Shown in pieces: positions 51,501-64,000 of a stretch of DNA of 64,000 nucleotides. Below the pieces are notes generated by a model that was not told where the DNA came from, did no database searches, and worked only from the letters and a program-made list of their open reading frames with translations. The position numbers and the translations under genes were made by a program. Source of the stretch: Rotaria sp. Silwood1 (lineage: Eukaryota; Rotifera; Eurotatoria; Philodinida; Philodinidae); contig CAJNOP010000864.1 in assembly GCA_905250075.1 (NCBI GenBank), positions 1-64,000 on the forward strand. The letters are read 5' to 3'. How positions within the stretch are numbered: position 1 is the stretch's first letter; every line of letters starts with the position of its first letter.

Positions 51501-54500
51501 CGAAACTAAAATAAGAAAATTATTTCTCTAAATTAATTAAACACAAACAAAAAAAAACAAATATATTTTTTTTAAATATACATGATTAGCAATTGATAAA
51601 CGATAAAGTTCATAGCACCATAATGAAAAAATTTCAGCTTTCATTTTTTTTGTTTGAGCTAAAACAATTTCTCTTCGTTTTCGTTCATCAATTGATAAAC
51701 CCTTTATTTGAAAAACAATAAAAAAAAATTATTTCTTATTATTATTATTATATATGTATAAATTTTTTTGAATACTTTTTCAAGTGGAAGTGATTCAGGT
51801 AGTTTAGCATTATTAACAGTAACTGGTACAGATAAATGACGATTACCACCACGTTGAAAAATATCCATTAAAAGATCCAATACATCACCATTAATTTTCC
51901 ATGCACAACTATTTAAAACATTTATTGAATCAAGTAAACCACCAATTTTTTCAACAGATGTAGATCGTAGACGAGCATCTTGTTGTCCAGCTGCTGTTAC
52001 AGGTGATCGAACAAAATCAGTTTGTGTTAATAAATAACCACCCATTGTTGATGATAACCATGGAAGTGGAGGAACAAGACATGGTAATTCAATACAACTA
52101 AAGTCAAGATCAGTTTCAGGAATATATGAAAAGAAATTTAGAACATTTGGATGAATCTATATAAATAAATATGGATGCAAAAAGGATTTATACGATATGA
52201 TAGACATACTTTAATTTGTTTTTCAGTAGATTTACCCGAAGATCGATAGACAACGTACAAAATTGAATTATTTCTAAATAGATAATCATTTTTTTGTAAA
52301 AAAAATTTCTGAATCATAGACATAAGAAATTTCGTAGAGAAAAATCAAATAGATTTTCATTATTTAGATTTAGAGTCAGAAGTATCGCGAGTGACTTAAA
52401 TGGACAGTTTTTCAAGAAAATGATCTCTAAAAAACCTAAAATCAAAGTATTTCAGCTCTTAGAATTTGAAATCTTTCGTGCAAATACTTTTCAATACACT
52501 ATCTTTATCAAAACAAATTATGGTATTTTATTAAAATTAGAAAAGCTACTATTTTTCAATTAATTCGCTTTATGCTATAATTTGAAAAGATGAAAAAAAT
52601 ATGTTGATCAGTTGAAAATGTTCTTTCGTCATTTCACTTACGATGTTTTTATTGATGAATCTTTTTTAGTAAGTAATGGTACACGAAGTTTCATATGTTT
52701 TAACATAACATCATAGAGAAATTCACCAATTTGTAATACTTGTGTAAATGTCCATCGTCGATCACTACGATCCTAAAATAAAAAATTAATGATAAATTTT
52801 TTTCGAAAATTTTCTTAACTATCTTTCAAGAAAAAAGAAAACTAACCATATAAGCAAATTTTTCTTTAGTTATTTCATTCCATTTTTGTCTTTCATTAAT
52901 AATAAATCTTTGATTTGTAATAATATGTTTTGTATATTCATCATATAAAAGACGTAGTTTATCAATATAACCATTTTTTTGTCGAATTTGACATAAATAT
53001 TTTTGATATAAATGTTTACCAAGTGATACACAAAGAGTTATAAATGGTGATGAATGAAATTCTGATGCATAACAATGTCGCTGTACTTCCTATAAGATGT
53101 ATGAGATAATAAAAAAAAAGAAAAATACAATAAAAGAGAATCTTACCTTTAACATTAAATTAACATATTCTTTAACATCAAATATTTCAAGAAATGGAAT
53201 AATATTTATTTCAGAATTTTTCTCTGTTTTTCTTTTTAATATTTCTAATTCAGTTAAAAATCCTATTGTTAATTGTTTTTCAAGATTTGATATAAAATCT
53301 TGATATCTTGTTGACTAGAACAATAACACAAAAAAAAAACAAATTTCTTTTAATTTGAAAAAAAATAAAATAAACAAACCAATTTATTATCGATTTTTTC
53401 CATTGCATTAATCGACTTTATTTTAACTGTATGATCGATTTCCATATTTATTTGTTCATTTAATTTCTTCCTAAAATCAATCTCTTTCCACCATAGATCG
53501 GTTTGTAACGGTTGATCTTTGTTCAAAAATAAAACAAACAAAACAACACGACACAAAAAAGAAAACAGAAATAGATTTATAAACTAAATCAAACTTGACA
53601 GTGAACATAATGATATGAATCTTAATAGTATTATCCAAATAACATAAAATAAGGTCTAGAGTTTCAAGTCAAAATTTGAAAGGCAAATTTTCGTAGTGTT
53701 TCTGAGGAGATTGATGGTATTAACTTTAAAAGATTCGTAAAAATGCCACATTTCAGCACTAGTACGTTATGAGTCTGAATTCTTTTGAGTGTGTTGATAG
53801 CTCATTAGGCTCTGCATGATACAAATTGTCTCGACTGATTAGTTGAAGGACTTTTTTCGTAAACCCAGTATCAGCAAACTCATCATTTATTCTATTCGAA
53901 AAAAGCCAGATTTGTACATTACCCTATCCGGTAATTCTTTGCATGCACAATTCATTTTTAAAAAAAAAAGTAAATGATTTGACCCTTATCAAACTTAAAA
54001 ATATATAATTCATACGAAGAAAATAAATGAATTTTGATAGTATATGATTCTATCAGAAGATCAGAAATATGCCGATTTAAAATTTATGAAGCATATGGAG
54101 TTACACTATCCAACTGTTATTCATAGTCTATGCCCAACAGAAATGTGCAGTGCCCAATAAGATATGGTAACACCTAAACATCACTATGAATATTGTAATA
54201 AAAATTTGCACAGAAGAAATGTTCGTCAAGTGATGAAGCCAGCTCTCTCTACATCATTCTGAGTGCATATGGCTAACTAAAAACACTAGATACTATTGAC
54301 CTCTTCTAGCATCATGTTATTCGATGTTTATATGGAAAATTCAGGAATTTACCATTGGAAAAATAATAAACTCAATATTGTGAAGGAACTAATTTCATCA
54401 TTTAACAACCTTCATCGGACTATCAAACCGAATACTAAAACGAACAATAACTCAAAAAATCTTAGCAAAAGAGTTTAATAGCCGATATACATAAACGATA

Positions 54501-56891
54501 TTATTTTAACTAATCTTTTTCTAAACTTACGATTGTTAGAGATGGTTGTTGATAAATATTATTCAAAAGTTTATTATTCACATCTGATGAACGCATTGGA
54601 ATTTCAAAATTTGGTCGAAAAGTTTTTAAAACTTTTAAAATTCTTTGTATATGTTCATGATTTAAACAATCAAGATTAAATATATCCACCACACGAAAAC
54701 CCTTAATAAAAACCAAACATAATTCTTTATTCAGATGATACTTTTCTTTTCTTTTTTTTGTTTACTATACTTCTCTTTCAAGATCAATAATAACTCTTCG
54801 AGCAACACTTGAATCAAATAAATCCATATTACCAATACAACTTAAAACTGCTGCATAAGATTCCAGATTTGGTTTTATATTATATTTACGCATTTTTTCA
54901 AATAATTTTTGTAATGCTATAAGATTACCCTAAAAATAAAATCAATAAATAAATAATCAAAAATTATTTTAATAATAACTTTATCTGCATAAGCAAAATA
55001 AAATACATTAAAAACATGTATATTTGTTACATAACGCCAAGTAAGTTGTTTCATTGTTTGTCTTCGTTCTTGATCAGCTAATAATTCATCAAGTAAACGA
55101 TAAGCTTGATTTAACTATATAAAATAATAATAAAATCAAAAAAGGAAATTTATCAAAAAATCAAACAAACTTTTCCATTAGATATTGATACATCTACATA
55201 AGCTTGTAACATACGATTAAATTCATTATGTGCATGCATAAATTTAATTTGTTCATCTGTATATTTATGTAAACGACGAACTTTAGTAGAATGTAAACTA
55301 CTTAATAAATCATTTAATGTTTTATCATCATCATTAAATGTTATTTCTTCTTCAGATGGTGGAAGTAATGTTTCATTTGATTGTAAATCTTCTTGTTCTT
55401 CTTCAACTATTGAAGTTTCATCATGTAAATTATTAGAAGATATTGTTGATAGTTGATTTTCATCAATAGATGTGGTACGAGTAAGTTTTATACTTAATTC
55501 ATTTATTCGATTTGGTGGGATTGGTAGAGGAGAAGGAGATGATGGCACAACTGAAAAAAAATCACATAAAGATATGATTACAAAAACTTTTCGAGTTTCG
55601 AAAATGGCCTTTCGATCATCATTTATTAGAGTTTACTACATATACTCTGCGTTAAAAAAAATTCTTTAAAAGTCCTGTGAAAGAAGAAAGGCGGATAAAG
55701 ACATTTTTCTGCTCTGAAAACAAAAAATTGACTTGTTTTATTCGTTCGGCAATAAGATATGATGCCTGATGATATTTCGCATGTTAGCTTGAGTACAGCT
55801 GACACACAAAGTTTACAGATCGAAGTCCAAATCCGACAGACTCTACCTTCCATGGGGGGGTTGCTGGTTTCAAAAATCTTTTGATCAGCTATGTAAAAAT
55901 TAACATTACGTTCTTGTCCCTTTCAGGCAGAGATGTCCATCGCGGCTGAAACGCTGCCGCTGCCGCGCCGCGGCATTAGAAAAAAAAAGTTACCGCGCCG
56001 CTGCCGCGCCGCGATGAGTAATAAACTTGCCGCTGCCGCGATGGTTTTCAAAAAAGTGTTTCGATTTTCACTGCTGCAACTGTATTGGACCAGAAATATT
56101 GGTACTAGTCCATCAGATTCATTCAGTCTCGGTGTGTTTCATTTGTAAACAATGAAATTCTATTAAATTCATGCAGTTTTTCAATGTCCTCGAAAAAAAA
56201 ATGCTGCCGCTGCCGCGCCGCCATGGACATCTCTGCTTTCAGGATATGTTAGGATTGTAATGAAGAAATTATGCTAAAATTTTTCTACTCACTTATTTTT
56301 TCTTTCTTCTTTTTTTCTTTTGTTTTATTCGATTTTGGTCGAGCTAATTCAATAGGCTTTAAAAAGAAAAATATTGATATAATAAAAGAAAAACAAATTT
56401 TACTTGTTCTTTCTTAATAGAATCTGATTCAATATTAATATTGTTTTGAATTTTTCGTTTCGTATTAGATCGTTGTCGAATATTAGTCTTAGTTATTGAT
56501 CGATCTGATGATGGAGAAGATGTTCGAGATGAACGAGTAGATTTAATAAAAGTTTGTAATTGTGATGAACGATGATTGAGTACTAAGAAAATTTGTGATA
56601 AATTTTAAAATTAGACAAAGCAAAAAAAAAAAAGAAAAATCTACCCTCAAGAAGTTCATAATGTGGTGCAGCTATTTCAAAACGATGATTATATTCATCA
56701 ATATCATGATGTATTGGTAATGTTTCTGCAGACAATGGACGATATAATACTGAATATAAATAAGAAAAAACTTTTTCAAATCTTTCTATTAACTATTAAT
56801 CTAATTTTTGTTTTTTTTTACCAGTTAATTGACGTGTTTTTCTAACGAATGTATTCAACAAAAATGGACGAAAATGAATAATTCTTAACAT
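48544..56891 (-). CDS. POLRMT: Mitochondrial DNA-directed RNA polymerase
   Basis: About 22 minus-strand exons, from 56822-56891 (N-terminus MLRIIHFRPFLLNTFVRKTR, a mitochondrial targeting type sequence) to 48544-48673 (C-terminus VLNSTYFFS). Others: 56645-56749, 56404-56582, 56293-56356, 55171-55550, 54980-55114, 54771-54929, 54531-54701, 53380-53516, 53147-53314, 52847-53089, 52642-52772, 52210-52308, 51776-52156, 51582-51701, 51230-51505, 51049-51171, 50125-50514, 49948-50064, 49843-49883, 49485-49748. About 1,293 residues (human 1,230). A PPR-like segment (YNIKPNLESYAAVLSCIGN) precedes the T7-type core: DFRGRVYPIPPHFNHLGSD, motif A DGSCNVLQHYAAMG, motif B RKVIKQTIMTTNYG, motif C VHDSFWTHA. 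It transcribes mtDNA in the mitochondrial matrix. Two junctions (introns 53517-54530 and 52309-52641) do not join in phase with the obvious sites: a missed small exon, a homopolymer miscount or real damage. Confidence 0.93.
48802..49035. mobile_element. Small TIR element in the last POLRMT intron
   Basis: AGTGTCACATATCCAAAATT at 48802 and AATTTTGGATATGTGACACT ending at 49035 are inverted repeats of about 28 bp. The interior is GC-richer and built of GGAGATGC / GGAGACGCGGA motifs and their complements, with a CACCCACACTCAC telomere-like patch at 48951. Target duplication not clear. Confidence 0.75.
55928..56235. mobile_element. hAT-type MITE in a POLRMT intron, 8-bp target duplication
   Basis: The element starts CAGAGATGTCCATCGCGGC and ends GCCATGGACATCTCTG. 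It is flanked by perfect 8-bp copies of CTTTCAGG (55920-55927 and 56236-56243), the duplication size of hAT transposons. The subterminal sequence repeats GCCGCTGCCGCGCCG several times on both sides. 308 bp, no transposase. It lies in the intron between exons 55171-55550 and 56293-56356. Confidence 0.9.
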
Positions 56892-57092
56892 GAGATATTA
56901 ATCTTTTGACAAAAAAAAAACAACAAACAATTAAAACAAAATGATGTCTAAAAACATAAGAAGAATTATTCAATAATCACTGATTGTTTTCCTTTTTATT
57001 ATTTTTCTAGATCAATACTGAATATATAAGTTATTCAAAAAAACAAAAAAAACAAAAAAAATTTATTTCTAATGATTAAATAAAAACTAAGT

Positions 57093-57986
57093 CTATTCAA
57101 AATCATATTCTGGTTTTCCTTGTATATAACCATTCATATATTTTCTTGTTATTTCAATAGGAACTTTAACTTGTTGAACATTTTTATCTGCTTCCATTGC
57201 TTTAATCCATGCAGCAAGTTTAGGTAATTTACCATCATTATTAAATTGATAACCAACATCGTTTAATAATGGTAAACGTTCAAACCATGGCCATAACATA
57301 TAATCAACCATAGCTGGTTTTGATCCACCAAAAAATGTATCTTTAAGTGCATTTTCATATATGCTTAAACCTTCATTTAAATCTTCAGAACCTTCTTTAC
57401 CACCTGATCGAAGAACTTTATAAAAAGGAGTTGTAACCTGAAGTAAAAAAAAACATAGTTGAAAAAAAAGTAAATTTGTATATATGAAATAAAAAATTAT
57501 ATTTACATTATTAAATCTTTCAACTAATATACGTTGTTTAGCTTTAGCATATGAATCATTTGGTTGTAAACGATTTTCAGATTTTATTTCATCAAGATAA
57601 TCACTAACAACAAGTGATTCAGGAATAAATCGAACTTCTTTTGTATCATTATCAATCCATTCTAATGATGGAACTTGACCAGGTGAATTTTTTTCTAAAT
57701 ACCATTCTGGTTTTTCAACAAGATTAATATTTATTTCTTCATATCTGTAATAATTCGAAATATGTCATTAACAAAAGAAATATATAATGAACTTACGGAA
57801 TATTTTTAGCAGCTAAAACAAGTTTAGCTCGTTGAACAAATGGACAAAAACGCATACCATATAATCGTAATTGATTTTCTTTTAATGGTGGACATGTTGA
57901 ACCTATTTAAAAATAAATATAATTATTAGATAATTTTTTTTTCTATTATATATACCTGATTTAAGATGTTTTGGAACACTGGTCAT
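57093..57986 (-). CDS. Glutathione S-transferase, omega class
   Basis: Four exons, 57956-57986, 57797-57902, 57507-57744 and 57093-57437, join in phase to 239 residues (human GSTO1 241). The thioredoxin-like half has LRLYGMRFCPFVQRAKLVL with the omega-class active-site Cys, KNSPGQVPSLEW (cis-Pro) and PESLVVSDYLDEI (the glutathione-binding E-S pair). The helical half ends with VDYMLWPWFERLPLL and a C-terminal helix. Omega GSTs catalyse glutathione-dependent thiol transfer and dehydroascorbate reduction in the cytosol. It is 201 bp upstream of the POLRMT start on the same strand, with no sign of a shared transcript. Introns are 53-69 bp. Confidence 0.95.
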
Positions 57987-60070
57987 TGTTTAAAAAGAAA
58001 AAAAATCTGTAATATATTTTGCAAATCAATGAAAAGATGCTCTTGTCTTCATATATATATATATCTCCAGGTAAATATGTATTATCATTATGATGGATGC
58101 ATTTTTTCTTCCTCTTTTTCTTTCCTGTTGGGGTAAAAAAAAACTAAACTATTACTGAGCAAATATTGTCAGTAGAATGATAGACTCAAACAATAACTTT
58201 GAAGTTCGTACTTCTATTATAGAAACTTTTTTTGATATCAAATTCATATTCATGCTAACTCATTCTAGTAGTTTTAATTAATTTGAGATTTTCTAACATT
58301 ATGCAGATATTACATATAGAGAACATTCTAGAATAGATCGATTTATCTAATACAAGTAAACAAATTTTCGAATCTTTTAATAATACGATAGAAGTCAAAT
58401 TGATGAATATTGAAATACTATTTTGCAGAATCTACTATTTGGTAATTTTGAATAAGTGTAAATTGAAAGTCCACGATATCATTTAATAAGCCATTGTAAA
58501 ACATAAAAATATTCATATTCATTTATTAGTTATATAAGAATCATTGATGAATGGATAAAGTCAATAACGAACAAGAATTTATGAAAAAAAAGGTCTTCAT
58601 TCGTTTCTGATGTGTTGCTAATAGTGTCAATAGATGTCGTATTCGATCGTATATTTATTTTGTAGGCAAAGTTACAATTCGAATTAAGATAGATTGTTAC
58701 AATTACGTATTGTACTAAAAATAGAGTAGAATCAATCAAAAACGATAAAACTGTAATTGTAACAGTCGTGCCAATAGACAATATATGCATCAGATTCAAC
58801 CATAGATCATACTTGGAATTGGAAATATAAGAACGCTAAAAAGAAAACCAATGTTTGTGTAAAAATATAGTAATTCCATTCAAGTTTTAATTATTTTGAT
58901 TGTATGTAGGTATGCGTCGAACTCAAACTTTGTTTCGATGTTTGAAAACTATCCAAACAATGACGAATATTTGATTAATTGTCCAAGCGTTTCTTGAAAT
59001 ACACAAACAATCATAGAAACACCCTTAGGTTCGGTTAAATTCAAGCTCGAGTATTTCTGAACATTGTTCAGTTTGATTAATATGCCGGTAATCCTTCGGT
59101 TTTTGGATCATTTATTTCACTTTATATAGATCTAACATAGGCAAGCCCGAAATTCATTGTTTTCGTTTGCTTCAGTTTCCTTTTATTAAATGAAAATGAT
59201 CAGTGTCCAGACCGAACCTAAAGATTCGAGTTCGGTGCGTGTCTAATTGTATGAATCAATCTTCAGTTGAATTCTAATTTGGCCTACAACATTGTATGAA
59301 GAATACAAACTTATTACCATCAAAGATTATCTTGCGTTTTGCCAAATAGACTTTTTTTCTTGAAATTAAATATAACACTCTTAATTTGTTATAATGAACA
59401 AATATTTTGAGTAGAATCATATATAAAGCTCTTGAACTTTTCGCTACTATTTTCAATGTTCATTTTTCTACACAACTTTTTATTCATTTCATTAATTTAA
59501 TGAAGCAAAAGATAATAATACTGTTTCATACGAATCAACATAAGAAGCAACGAATGTCATATTATCGAAAAACTTCTCAAAGTACACATGACAATGAAAT
59601 CAAGATTCTCATGCGAAAAGTAACGATAGACAGCTCGATGTAATATTTGCTATACTGACAATGACAAAAGAACCAGCAGTATGCCAACAATCGATCGGCT
59701 ATCTTTTGACCATCATCCTATCGTGATATACCAATGGTTGCTCCCCGATGGACTCTAGCGGTGGTACGAACAGACATGCAACATAGTTTATCCAAAGTAT
59801 CTTGTATATTTTTATGAAAAAAATTTAAAAAAGAAACTCTATTATTGATAGATGATCATTCACAAAACAGTGAAATTGAAATCTTTTTGAGAAGCTGAAA
59901 TCATCCAAAATTGGATGATTAATCCATCTGTCGCATATTTTATTAAAAGTAATAGATACAGAATTAAAATAATTCGTTTGATTAACAACCCCAATGTCAA
60001 AATATTCAACTCCGACAAGAGTAACTTTTAATAATTTTTTCTATATTACAGCAGAAAATGAAAAAATTGA
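57987..60070. other. Intergenic stretch between GSTO and ANKRD42
   Basis: No gene recognised; frames are 89 codons or shorter (58530-58799 minus is hydrophobic without further support). Facing AGGTTCGG / CCGAACCT segments at about 59028 and 59213 suggest a small degenerate inverted repeat. Confidence 0.35.
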
Positions 60071-63894
<3,824 letters not shown>

Positions 63895-64000
63895 CTTAAA
63901 AATGAATTAAAGCAAAAAAAATAAATGAATTTTTTATATTGATAAAAAATTATATTCTCAAATAATTCTTTACTAATCGATTTCAATCGAAATGAATTAA

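Overview
The window reads as nuclear DNA of a bdelloid rotifer, perhaps a Rotaria-like species. The grounds are: long interstitial arrays of the bdelloid telomere motif TGTGGG; AT-rich DNA with many 40-65 bp GT-AG introns; an F-box-type protein and an ADP-ribosyltransferase-TPR protein of kinds that are expanded in bdelloids; and two genes of families unusual in animals (a NADAR/YbiA protein and an NCS1 permease) beside plainly metazoan genes (CacyBP, POLRMT, GSTO, ANKRD42, GAPDH). Species assignment is inference.

Layout. 1-14 kb is accessory: an intact three-exon F-box-like gene (1275-3046), a decayed Tc1/mariner transposase (4474-5523), several short tandem repeats, a foldback element (7114-7346), a NADAR gene (7691-8197), a multi-pass membrane protein (about 9377-10299), a large telomere-motif array with an assembly gap (10613-11117), a decayed piggyBac transposase (11210-12011) and a small secreted, cysteine-paired precursor gene (12864-13525). 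14.9-17.1 kb holds a single-exon ART-TPR protein. 17-37 kb is mostly gene-poor AT-rich DNA with CacyBP/SIP (24886-26050), a cystatin pseudogene (27708-28147), an orphan secreted glycoprotein (30607-31248) and MITE-like elements. 37.4-40.8 kb is an NCS1 nucleobase permease whose one long intron carries a TIR element with palindromic iterons. 43-46 kb holds two more MITE-like elements. 47-64 kb is a conserved housekeeping block: GAPDH, POLRMT (about 22 exons), glutathione S-transferase omega and ANKRD42 (5' end outside the window), with several small DNA elements lodged in introns; two of these have perfect 8-bp target duplications.

The most unusual recurrent signal is a dispersed family of short inverted repeats built from the telomere motif: a G-rich (GGGTGT) arm, a short purine-rich spacer often containing GAAGAGAA or GAAAAG, then a C-rich (ACACCC) arm. 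At least a dozen copies lie in 64 kb, from about 45 bp to more than 500 bp, several just beyond the 3' ends of genes. No retroelement or virus-like reading frame was recognised. The genes show no operon logic; the nearest thing to a functional pairing is an ADP-ribosyltransferase and a NADAR protein about 7 kb apart.
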